This document shows, in pieces, positions 32,925-40,274 of a DNA stretch of 64,000 nucleotides. A model generated the notes under the pieces. The model was not told where the DNA came from. It saw only the letters and a program-made list of their open reading frames with translations, and did no database searches. Each line of letters starts with the position of its first letter. The first letter of the stretch is position 1. A program made the position numbers and the translations under genes. The stretch comes from JAYEHL01 sp041653935. GTDB lineage: Bacteria; Chloroflexota; Dehalococcoidia; E44-bin15. The stretch spans positions 806,001 to 870,000 of the forward strand of contig JBAZEO010000001.1 in the NCBI GenBank assembly GCA_041653935.1, in the 5' to 3' direction.

Positions 32925-32954
32925 ACTTTAATGTTAGGATAGATGAGATGTCAA
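32925..32954 (-). promoter_or_regulatory. Promoter of the four-TM protein gene
   Basis: Minus strand TTGACA (32949-32954), 18 nt, TAAAGT (32925-32930). Similar in sequence to promoters at 7753-7781 and 33989-34017. Confidence 0.55.
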
Positions 32955-32968
32955 GCTAGAGTAGTGTT

Positions 32969-33244
32969 TTAATTCTTCGCTTTCTTAGCTTGGCTTCTGC
33001 CAACGAAGTACAGGATTACTCCTATTAACCAGAAGAGACAACTAATTCCCCAGGCAATAACTGAAGCATATCCTGTTATCATCGCCCCTACTTGTTCCAA
33101 TTCCCCATCACCAGAACTAAGCGTCATAGCACATAGAATAATGCCAATAACGAGGAATACAAGCCCTATCCAAAACAAAACCGTACCGGCAACTTGCTTC
33201 TTTCTCCCACTCGGCTTAGCTGGTCTCTTACATTCGTTCGCCAT
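32969..33244 (-). CDS. Small two-TM protein, tandem paralog 1
   Basis: 91 residues: basic N-terminus MANECKRPAKPSGRKK, TM about 18-40, a short extracytoplasmic loop, TM about 55-80 (FWLIGVILYFVGRS), basic end. It shares its plan and the VLFWIG...ILYFVG blocks with the next two genes. Family unknown; it could be a superinfection/immunity-like small membrane protein, but no such evidence is seen. Confidence 0.6.
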   Translation of the reverse strand: MANECKRPAKPSGRKKQVAGTVLFWIGLVFLVIGIILCAMTLSSGDGELEQVGAMITGYASVIAWGISCLFWLIGVILYFVGRSQAKKAKN

Positions 33245-33279
33245 CTACTAACCGCCAGCACCTTGAAGCCTTGCCAAAA

Positions 33280-33531
33280 CTATTCCGATTGTGAATCGTC
33301 CGCTTCGTGGAGATTCCTTTGCATCGTTTCTCTGTTCTTACCCACGACGTACAGAATTGCCCCTGTCAGTGCGAAAATGAAACCGGTTGGTGCTATCAAA
33401 TAATTAACAAACCATATCAGTATGCCTGTCAAATCTTCATTAAAAATACCCCTATTTATGATAAATAGAATAAGGCTGATAAGAAGCTCCACTACTCCTA
33501 TCCAGAAAAGAACAATGCCTGTGATCTTCAT
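33280..33531 (-). CDS. Small two-TM protein, tandem paralog 2 (N-terminus frameshifted)
   Basis: 83 residues from ATG 33531, TMs at about 5-25 and 42-66. Compared with its sisters it lacks the basic MANE...RKK leader. That leader is still present in another frame: ATG 33575 reads MENEREGPLSQKEVG and then hits TGA, which overlaps the current ATG. A one-base change therefore split the original N-terminus. The remaining ORF may still be translated. Confidence 0.5.
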   Translation of the reverse strand: MKITGIVLFWIGVVELLISLILFIINRGIFNEDLTGILIWFVNYLIAPTGFIFALTGAILYVVGKNRETMQRNLHEADDSQSE

Positions 33532-33615
33532 CCGACTTCTTTCTGACTTAGTGGTCCCTCGCGTTCGTTCTCCATTATTTATGTTCCAGTATCTCGTGAA
33601 AGTATCTGACTACCG

Positions 33616-33894
33616 TTACAGCCGTGGATTTTTCGACTGACCAGCATTGCATTGTAGCTTAACTTCTCGCTTCCATACAAAGAATAAGATTATACCTATG
33701 AATACGAAGAGCACTCCTATAGGTGCGCTAATATAGAACAGTATTAACGCTCTAAGATTCCCTCCTCCCCAAGCAGATAAAAAGCACATAACAGACACTA
33801 TAATTGACATTACTCCTGTCCAGAATAAGATAATACCTACTATTCTCTTCTTACGTCCCCTCGATTTTAATAGCCTTTTCTGTTCGTTCGCCAT
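33616..33894 (-). CDS. Small two-TM protein, tandem paralog 3
   Basis: 92 residues. N-terminus MANEQKRLLKSRGRKK matches paralog 1; TMs at about 18-40 and 48-72 (GVLFVFIGIILFFV). Its own promoter is at 33989-34017. The three genes form a tandem array with gaps of 35 and 84 nt and probably one transcript. Confidence 0.6.
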   Translation of the reverse strand: MANEQKRLLKSRGRKKRIVGIILFWTGVMSIIVSVMCFLSAWGGGNLRALILFYISAPIGVLFVFIGIILFFVWKREVKLQCNAGQSKNPRL

Positions 33895-33988
33895 TATTTT
33901 TACTCCAGTATCTTTAAGAACTGCTCCAGCTTCGCCTATCCTTATAAGTATCCTATATGGGTCAAATAGTGATATATAATATGGTATT

Positions 33989-34017
33989 ACTCTAATTCAG
34001 AAGGTAGAGTATGTCAA
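33989..34017 (-). promoter_or_regulatory. Promoter of the small-membrane-protein array
   Basis: Minus strand TTGACA (34012-34017), 17 nt, TAGAGT (33989-33994). Shares TTGACATACTCT with the lipoprotein promoter at 7753-7781. Confidence 0.6.
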
Positions 34018-34036
34018 TATATATTAACCCCCCACT

Positions 34037-34095
34037 GCCCTCATGACCCTGCGCCCGGCACAATATGAAGTTTACTGACGAGACAATAGTATATC
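34037..34095 (+). pseudogene. Remnant 2 of the radical SAM gene 3' end
   Basis: Reads ALMTLRP in frame from 34037, as in the intact gene, then diverges to a stop. The trailing CTGACGAGACAATA matches the tail of remnant 1 (AACGAGACAATAT). It lies in the 407-nt gap between the membrane array and the phosphoesterase gene; apart from two promoters nothing else is seen in that gap. Confidence 0.65.
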
Positions 34096-34177
34096 CCCAT
34101 CGTTTTCTAATGGTCAATTCTACCATCGCAAGTTATAACAAACAGACTACCCATTTTATTACCCCAAAGATGCTTTT

Positions 34178-34207
34178 GACATACCCACTTAATGTATGAT
34201 ATTATTA
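34178..34207 (+). promoter_or_regulatory. Promoter of the secreted phosphoesterase
   Basis: TTGACA (34178-34183), 18 nt, TATTAT (34202-34207), giving a leader of about 88 nt before GTG 34302. Confidence 0.65.
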
Positions 34208-34301
34208 GCCTTATTATACATATTTGATGAACTTATATGGGTAATTTATTAAACATCTATCAAATAGGAATCTGAATAAATGGAAATTCAAGGAGGCTAG
34301 A

Positions 34302-37300
34302 GTGATTAAGAAGTTACTGTTTTCAATGGTCGCATTAACAATAACGCTAAGTGCAATTACATCGGTATTTGTCACACCTATTGTCGCAACTGAAGATGAA
34401 CTCCCTTCAATACAAGATTTATGTTGGTGGTCGAATATAAGTCATGGCACACTTGATACGGAATCCTTACTCACGCCTGATGTCGATCTATCTTTCAGCT
34501 CAAACCGCTTTACACTCGCAGAAGATTCTAACGCTTACTCGCTAACTATACAGGCATCAAAAGATGCTGTCATTGGATATTGCTCCAACTGGGGGCCTGA
34601 CACAAACAATGGCGACAAGATAAGTTTTGTCGCATGGAACAACAGCCCTGCCGTAAACTTAAATTCGCTAATTGAATTTGGTCTGGAATCTTTACCCACA
34701 AATGCCGAGATCTATCAGGCAAGTTTAGCGCTATATGCTTTCAATCTCGACGGCTCTTCTGATATACCAGTGGGCGTATATAAACAATTGCATACTGACT
34801 GGGAAGAGCTGCAAGCTACTTATAATATATACAAAACAGGTTCCGGTTGGACATCTCAAGGTGGCGACTATGTGACATCTAATCCTGCAGGGGCAGTAAT
34901 GATGGTCCCCGCCGCTTCTCAAGGATGGGTACAATGGGACATAATCGATATAGTTAACGATGCTAGAATTAGAGGTATACCTGTTGAATTACTAATTAAA
35001 GCTACTACACATGGCAACGATTACAGTGATGTCGGTTTTTGCAGTAAGGAATATTACCAAGATACTTGGTTGCAACCGAAGCTATTAATAGGGTATACAC
35101 TTCCTACCACTCCGACGCCAACTCCCACGCCAACTCCCACGCTAACCCCCACAGAACCTTGGTCTTTCGCAATAATCACAGATTTACATGTAGGACAAGA
35201 CGACTCTGACAATGACTTCGGAGGTGACGGATGGAATGACTACGATTCTTATTATAATTCAATGAATAACCAACAACTCCAAAACCTGATAACTTCAGTA
35301 TCAAAAATAAATGATAGCGTTATCAATCATAATAATCCTGATAAAATCAAATTTGTCGCGGTATTAGGTGATATAACTTCAAGCGCTGAAAAATCGGAAA
35401 TGCAGGCGGCTTTTGATATTTTAAATACTTTGTCTGTTCCATGGGTACCTGTAATAGGCAATCATGACATCTGGCCTTATACCGGCAGTTGCTCGATCGG
35501 AGGTTGTACTGGTACTGAATATTCCAAGCCATCTGCCAATGGAGAAGGCCCTGATGAGATTTTCAATGATCTCTTCAATGATCCAATTTATAGTGCCTAT
35601 GAAAATTTTTCTGAGGATTTGGGTCTATCTCCATTTTGGAAAGAAGATATCCCCGCTCTGAATTACGCAACAGACCCAAACTTCTACAGTTACTTCCAGA
35701 ACTTTGGATTCGACTACGGAGGATTTCACTTCATAGGATTGGATTTCAACGATAGGGATCACGCTATTAATACTTGGCCTATTCTCAATAAAGGCGTTTC
35801 GGGGAGAGGAAAGCTTTACTCCTTCCCAGACAGCACAATGAACTGGTTAGAGCAACATCTTGATGAATATTTAAACGAACCCACAAATCAATTACAAGGT
35901 GAAAATATTATTTTCTTATCACATCATCCCTTTGCTGTTTCTCCGATACTTTCCGGACAAAACATCGCAAATGGATTCGGTGACCTAAGCCCTCTGACTA
36001 GTTTTCTAAAAGACTACGCAAATAATCTAGCTTTTCAGTTTGCAGGACATTATCATCCGGGCGACTGGATGACCTCAGGCTGTCATGCCCACGCCGCATG
36101 GTTGAAATACTACGGGAGCGTGAATAATGATGACGACATTGACATAATGAAATGTATTATAATACCCGCCAACCTGAATATACCTTGGGTGCAAATCGTA
36201 AAACTTGACCCCAATGATAAAACTAATGTGAATTATGACGAAGATATAATGAATGGTATAATTTATGAGGCTGCTTGCCCAGTAGACTTAGTCGTTACCG
36301 ACCCGGATAACCTTGTTATAAGCAAGGATATAAACCAAATTCCAGGGGCGATGTACATAGACAAGGAATATGACGAGTATGGCAATAGTTCTCCATGCAA
36401 TATGATCTGGATTCCTGATAGAAAGCCGGGGAACTACTCAATACAAGTAATCCCTTGGTCCACTGCAAACGATTCCGATACATTTACTCTTACAGCATCA
36501 CCATCAGAAGATAAATGGGGATACACACCTATTACCATAGCGCAAAACGTTAGTATTTCTGACATCCCTGCGGAACCTTATACATTCGAATTTACGCAAA
36601 GAACGGCTACCAATATCTCCTATACCGGAGACGTTAACGGATATAATTCCGATACAATCAACCTCACTGCGGTCTTATCCACCGAAGACGGCAGCCTGCT
36701 ATCCGACAAAACCGTTAACTTCGTGATTGGCAACCAATCAGTATCAGAAATGACCGATTCCAACGGTGTAGCTACTGCCTCCATTACGCTCAATCAAACC
36801 CCAAGTGATTTCTACTACGTTGAATACAGTTTTGATGGAAACAAAGACTATCTGCCTTACTATGATGCCCAACCATTTGTGATACCGCCAGTAGCCGATG
36901 CGAGCGGACTGTATACGGGCACCGAGGGATTCCCGATAACGCTGGATGGCAGCAGCACCTATGATCCTGAAGGCAGAGTCATAAGTTATGAATGGGATTT
37001 GGATAACGATGGTATATATGACGATGCCACCGGAAGAACACCTGCGTATACCTGGAACGATGATTATGCTGATTATATCAGCCTGAGAGTCACAGATGGT
37101 GTCGGTACGATAAGCACAGCCACGACAACCGTCACTGTAGCCAATGTACCTCCAACAGTCGATGCTGGTGCAGACATAAACAATGCAATTGCGGGGACAG
37201 CCGTCAACTTTAACAGCAGCTTCACCGATCCGGGTACGCTGGATACTCACACTATAGAGTGGAACTTCGGTGATGGCTCCCCAACTGTCAACGGCACGCT

Positions 37301-37979
37301 AACCCCGGCACATACATACACCTCAAGTGGGAACTACACAGTCACCTTAACCGTCACTGACGACGATGGCGGAGTTGGAACAGACACACTGACAATCAAT
37401 ATGATGCCTACTACTACAACGTACACCTTCTCCACAGGCGGGGGCATAAACAAGTGGTGTTCAGCCGGGCATGTTCATCTAATAGACTGGAATAACGGAC
37501 ATCCTCAAAGTCCGGCAGACCTTTCAGTATCTCCAACTTACGGTTTTGTTTCCGGCGGCAGCACCGAATATACCCAAGTCAGTGCGTCAGACAATGTGCA
37601 GTGGAGATCAAATATAGCGCATTGTCTAGGATGCTGTTTATTAGACAGAAATGTCGAGCTTTTCACATTCAAGATTAATGAAGCCCCTTCAACTATCACG
37701 GATATCCAGATCAAATGGGAAGGGCACGGCACCACAGGGGAAACTATTTACTATACCACCGAGAAGCTCTGGAAAACATCTAGTAACTCGTGGAATACAC
37801 TTCATAACCAGAGAAATATAACAAGTGATACTACATGGACCGATAACATCAGCGCTAACTGTTCTGATTACATCGATGACACAGGAAACCTGAGCGTCCT
37901 TATTGCAGCCCAGAGAAGCGGTCTACCTAATAACTGCGGAATATGGACTGACTATATAGAGGTGACCGTCACTCACTAG
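34302..37979 (+). CDS. Large secreted multidomain calcineurin-like phosphoesterase with PKD domains
   Basis: 1225 residues from GTG 34302 (AAGGAGG 6-12 nt upstream). Signal peptide 1-29; a DNRLRE/CBM-like beta domain at about 60-265; a Thr-Pro linker (270-284). The metallophosphoesterase domain follows, with D294/H296 (ITDLHVG), D357 (LGDIT), GNHD 386-389, then LSHHPF and AGHYHPGDW. An Ig-like stretch leads to two PKD repeats (each with the DGS/DGSP turn and YEWDLD or IEWNFGDG). A C-terminal beta domain of about 180 residues has several Cys. It should act outside the cell on a phosphoester, perhaps bound to a glycan or surface. AT-rich codon use and own promoter suggest acquisition. Confidence 0.8.
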   Translation: MIKKLLFSMVALTITLSAITSVFVTPIVATEDELPSIQDLCWWSNISHGTLDTESLLTPDVDLSFSSNRFTLAEDSNAYSLTIQASKDAVIGYCSNWGPDTNNGDKISFVAWNNSPAVNLNSLIEFGLESLPTNAEIYQASLALYAFNLDGSSDIPVGVYKQLHTDWEELQATYNIYKTGSGWTSQGGDYVTSNPAGAVMMVPAASQGWVQWDIIDIVNDARIRGIPVELLIKATTHGNDYSDVGFCSKEYYQDTWLQPKLLIGYTLPTTPTPTPTPTPTLTPTEPWSFAIITDLHVGQDDSDNDFGGDGWNDYDSYYNSMNNQQLQNLITSVSKINDSVINHNNPDKIKFVAVLGDITSSAEKSEMQAAFDILNTLSVPWVPVIGNHDIWPYTGSCSIGGCTGTEYSKPSANGEGPDEIFNDLFNDPIYSAYENFSEDLGLSPFWKEDIPALNYATDPNFYSYFQNFGFDYGGFHFIGLDFNDRDHAINTWPILNKGVSGRGKLYSFPDSTMNWLEQHLDEYLNEPTNQLQGENIIFLSHHPFAVSPILSGQNIANGFGDLSPLTSFLKDYANNLAFQFAGHYHPGDWMTSGCHAHAAWLKYYGSVNNDDDIDIMKCIIIPANLNIPWVQIVKLDPNDKTNVNYDEDIMNGIIYEAACPVDLVVTDPDNLVISKDINQIPGAMYIDKEYDEYGNSSPCNMIWIPDRKPGNYSIQVIPWSTANDSDTFTLTASPSEDKWGYTPITIAQNVSISDIPAEPYTFEFTQRTATNISYTGDVNGYNSDTINLTAVLSTEDGSLLSDKTVNFVIGNQSVSEMTDSNGVATASITLNQTPSDFYYVEYSFDGNKDYLPYYDAQPFVIPPVADASGLYTGTEGFPITLDGSSTYDPEGRVISYEWDLDNDGIYDDATGRTPAYTWNDDYADYISLRVTDGVGTISTATTTVTVANVPPTVDAGADINNAIAGTAVNFNSSFTDPGTLDTHTIEWNFGDGSPTVNGTLTPAHTYTSSGNYTVTLTVTDDDGGVGTDTLTINMMPTTTTYTFSTGGGINKWCSAGHVHLIDWNNGHPQSPADLSVSPTYGFVSGGSTEYTQVSASDNVQWRSNIAHCLGCCLLDRNVELFTFKINEAPSTITDIQIKWEGHGTTGETIYYTTEKLWKTSSNSWNTLHNQRNITSDTTWTDNISANCSDYIDDTGNLSVLIAAQRSGLPNNCGIWTDYIEVTVTH

Positions 37980-38130
37980 CACAAAGAGACATAAAATAGA
38001 ACGAATCGCAAGAGGGCCAGTTTTATAAAGGCAAACGGCCGCTAAAATATAGCTGTTGCTACTTTACTTTTTCCTTGCTATCCTAATCTCACGAAAGAGA
38101 CAAAGAAGAAGCACAGAGAGAAGATTAAAG

Positions 38131-38550
38131 ATGACCAAATCTAAACTCCCCATAAAAACTAAGATAGCCATATGGTGGATATTTGTCTTGGGGGTTCTAG
38201 TATTCATTATTCCTCTATTCGCCCTTGGCTATACTAATGAAGAGATGATTCTTACCCCACTATTACTACTGCAAAATCTGTGCATTGCTTTTTTATATTC
38301 TCTTTCTGGCATCTTTCTCATAATAAGAAAGACATGGGCTTGGAATGTTGCTATAGCAATACTTACTATAGAAGTATTCTCTTTATTCATTTACCTCCAT
38401 GTCGAAATAAATTTAGATATGTTTGGAGGCCCTATTCTTTTCGCTGCTAATATCCTCTTGCTTATTCCTCTCATCCTTATAATCCTCGACCGGAAAAACT
38501 ACCTTGAGATGGTACGCCAGCAGGAGTTAGAGAAGCACAAAGATGACTAA
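38131..38550 (+). CDS. Membrane protein, four predicted TM segments
   Basis: 139 residues from ATG 38131 (AGAGAG upstream). TM helices at about 12-30, 42-66, 72-90 and 97-118; charged C-terminus with QQELEKHKDD. Low-GC like its neighbours. Not recognised; no conserved polar motif seen in the membrane segments. Remnant 3 of the radical SAM tail follows. Confidence 0.55.
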   Translation: MTKSKLPIKTKIAIWWIFVLGVLVFIIPLFALGYTNEEMILTPLLLLQNLCIAFLYSLSGIFLIIRKTWAWNVAIAILTIEVFSLFIYLHVEINLDMFGGPILFAANILLLIPLILIILDRKNYLEMVRQQELEKHKDD

Positions 38551-38582
38551 AGCTAATGTCCAAACCAAACCACCCCCCCACC

Positions 38583-38640
38583 CTCATGACCCTGCGCCCC
38601 CTAAGCACGATAAAGAGTCTGTTGATGAGTCGATATCGAC
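38583..38640 (+). pseudogene. Remnant 3 of the radical SAM gene 3' end
   Basis: Frame from 38583 reads LMTLRPLSTIKSLLMSR, identical over 14 residues to the intact protein's tail. The stop and the rest of the gene are missing. Preceded by a C-rich run. The best preserved of the three remnants. Confidence 0.8.
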
Positions 38641-38684
38641 TCAGACTTCCGATTTTGAAAATGATATAATCTGCAAATACAGCT

Positions 38685-39344
38685 ATGACAAAATATCCGC
38701 GTCAATTAAGGATTGCCCTAGGCATCTTAGCCCTAATCGGAAGTCTCTTCCTGATTTTCCATTTGCATCATATAACACCCCCTCTAGACCAAGGACCTTC
38801 ACGAAACATAGTTATGATATGGCAACTACCATATGGGCTACCGGGCTTAATCGTATTATGCATAGGGGCTTTCTTATTCTTCGGTGGTCTGCCAAAGAAC
38901 GTGAGGTCTCTATCTATTGGTGTTTTCCTGAGTATCTGCAGTTTTGTACTTGCTGCCGCATTTCTTTCTAATGATTATCATGGATGGTGGTGGGATACAG
39001 CCTTTTTCACTTTTTTCTTTGGCATCGGTTCTGCACTTGTAGGAGGATTTTTTCTTGGCCACAATATTAAAGGTTTTCAAAGGGTTCCACGCTGGGTACC
39101 ATTTCTAACATTGCCGTTATTTGCCGGGATAGCTTTTCTTCTTATGGCGCTTTCCCATGGGGGTTATCTTGACTACAGTAATCCAAATTACAATCCTTAT
39201 CCTTATTATGTATCCTACGCTGGTGATTATCTCTTAAAGGCCCTTGCTATAGCAGCATTTCAGATCTTTACCATCGCTGGATTATATCTTAGCCTTAGCA
39301 TCGGTTTCGCCACCCGCAAGAAAAAAGAAACTCCACTCTCCTAG
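38685..39344 (+). CDS. Polytopic membrane protein, about six TM segments
   Basis: 219 residues. Hydrophobic helices at about 8-28, 44-64, 72-92, 104-124, 138-158 and 184-208; loop SNPNYNPYPYYVSY rich in Tyr. Not recognised. It ends at the start of the duplicated ferredoxin upstream block, so the block's first bases follow its stop directly. Confidence 0.55.
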   Translation: MTKYPRQLRIALGILALIGSLFLIFHLHHITPPLDQGPSRNIVMIWQLPYGLPGLIVLCIGAFLFFGGLPKNVRSLSIGVFLSICSFVLAAAFLSNDYHGWWWDTAFFTFFFGIGSALVGGFFLGHNIKGFQRVPRWVPFLTLPLFAGIAFLLMALSHGGYLDYSNPNYNPYPYYVSYAGDYLLKALAIAAFQIFTIAGLYLSLSIGFATRKKKETPLS

Positions 39345-39609
39345 TTTGTGATTTAAGTCATTCCGCAATACCCGTTGCATCGCTATCATTAGCTCGTATT
39401 CAAAGGAGCTATCTGCAATGAACAAAACTGTAGTTATAGACGAAAACCTGTGCACGGCCTGCGGTACCTGCGTCGAGATGTGCCCGAAAAAGATACTGTA
39501 TATCGACGAAGTGGATAACGTCTGCAGGGTCACGGATGAGAGCAAGTGCGACAGGCTCGGCGGCTGCGAGCGCAAATGCACAGCAAAGGCGATAAAGATT
39601 TACAAATAG
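39341..39609 (+). repeat. Duplicated upstream region plus ferredoxin gene, copy 2
   Basis: Matches 32063-32329 through non-coding leader and gene, with scattered substitutions and a 1-nt difference near TATTCAAAGGAG. The palindrome is TGATTTAAGTCA here. Confidence 0.85.
39418..39609 (+). CDS. Small 4Fe-4S ferredoxin, copy 2
   Basis: 63 residues, differing from copy 1 at only a handful of positions (EVDN for EADN, ESK for ETR, ERKCTAK for QRKCTAG, end IYK for IN). All eight Cys are kept: C12/15/18/22 and C36/44/50/54. AAGGAG precedes the ATG. It has no intact radical SAM partner beside it, only remnant 3 about 800 nt upstream. Confidence 0.85.
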   Translation: MNKTVVIDENLCTACGTCVEMCPKKILYIDEVDNVCRVTDESKCDRLGGCERKCTAKAIKIYK

Positions 39610-39620
39610 AACCCCTCTTC

Positions 39621-39680
39621 CCCCTATTGACCTCCTGTATGCCATACAGTTACCATATCAGATGCAATTTAGCCTTTGAT
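39621..39680. repeat. 60-bp direct repeat flanking the Cys-repeat gene, left copy (carries a promoter)
   Basis: CCCCTATTGACCTCCTGT...CAGATGCA. Matches 40198-40256 with a few changes. Contains TTGACC (39627-39632), 18 nt, TACCAT (39651-39656), a plausible promoter for the gene at 39717. Confidence 0.75.
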
Positions 39681-39716
39681 CAATAATCTATTCAAAGATT
39701 CTAAATGGAGAGTTAA

Positions 39717-40181
39717 ATGTCATCTTCCGATACCAACAATGACGCAGCTAAAGAGGATACCTCCAACGAGTTTTATTGCACAAGATGCGGCGTTAGATCC
39801 AGTATGCGCAAAGAGGTGGAGTGCATTTATACTGCTTCTATGTGTCATGAGCATTATTTCCAGGCATTTCCAAAAGATACGTATTGCGTCTGGTGCGGTA
39901 TTAGCCCGGGTGCCAGAACTAATTGTACTAAAGGCGATAGCTTGTTCCCCGGACACACATTCGAATCATTACCTGAAGATACCTTCTGCACCAGATGCGG
40001 CATTAAACCCGGTACACAAACTATATGTGTAGGATTATGGAGATGCCATGATTTCACATTACAGCCTAAAGAGACTCACTGTAAAATATGCGGAATTAAA
40101 CCAGATGCGCGAACGGAGTGCATCAGCCCAGATCGGATACACGACTTCGTTGGAATAACTCACAGTGGGCCACCTCGCTAA
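39717..40181 (+). CDS. Protein of four tandem Cys-Cys-Cys-His zinc-finger-like repeats
   Basis: 154 residues. After a 18-residue acidic leader come four repeats of about 31-36 residues. Each has C-x2-C-G-(I/V) (Cys 21/24, 57/60, 91/94, 122/125), a third Cys usually 10 residues later (36, 70, 104, 135), and a His 7-10 further on (44 or 46, 80, 111, 142), often followed by x-F. The pattern is a convincing metal site, probably Zn. I do not recognise the family. GGAG lies 5 nt before the ATG. The gene is bracketed by 60-bp direct repeats, as if inserted. Role unknown; DNA, RNA or protein binding are all possible. Confidence 0.7.
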   Translation: MSSSDTNNDAAKEDTSNEFYCTRCGVRSSMRKEVECIYTASMCHEHYFQAFPKDTYCVWCGISPGARTNCTKGDSLFPGHTFESLPEDTFCTRCGIKPGTQTICVGLWRCHDFTLQPKETHCKICGIKPDARTECISPDRIHDFVGITHSGPPR

Positions 40182-40197
40182 CTTGAGTAAATAATAG

Positions 40198-40256
40198 CCC
40201 CTATTGACCTCCTGTGTGCATACAGTTACTATATCAGATGCATTTTAGCTTTTGAC
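40198..40256. repeat. 60-bp direct repeat, right copy; promoter of the OYE-like gene
   Basis: Carries TTGACC (40204-40209), 17 nt, TACTAT (40227-40232), a better promoter than the left copy. It lies 42 nt before the ATG at 40275, so it is probably the original promoter of the flavoprotein gene. Confidence 0.75.
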
Positions 40257-40274
40257 CGGCAACGGAGGAGATAT

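Noticed and set aside
38543..38971. Separate ORF overlapping remnant 3 and the six-TM gene
   Set aside because: Its translation has no family features and runs across a recognised remnant and another gene in different frames.
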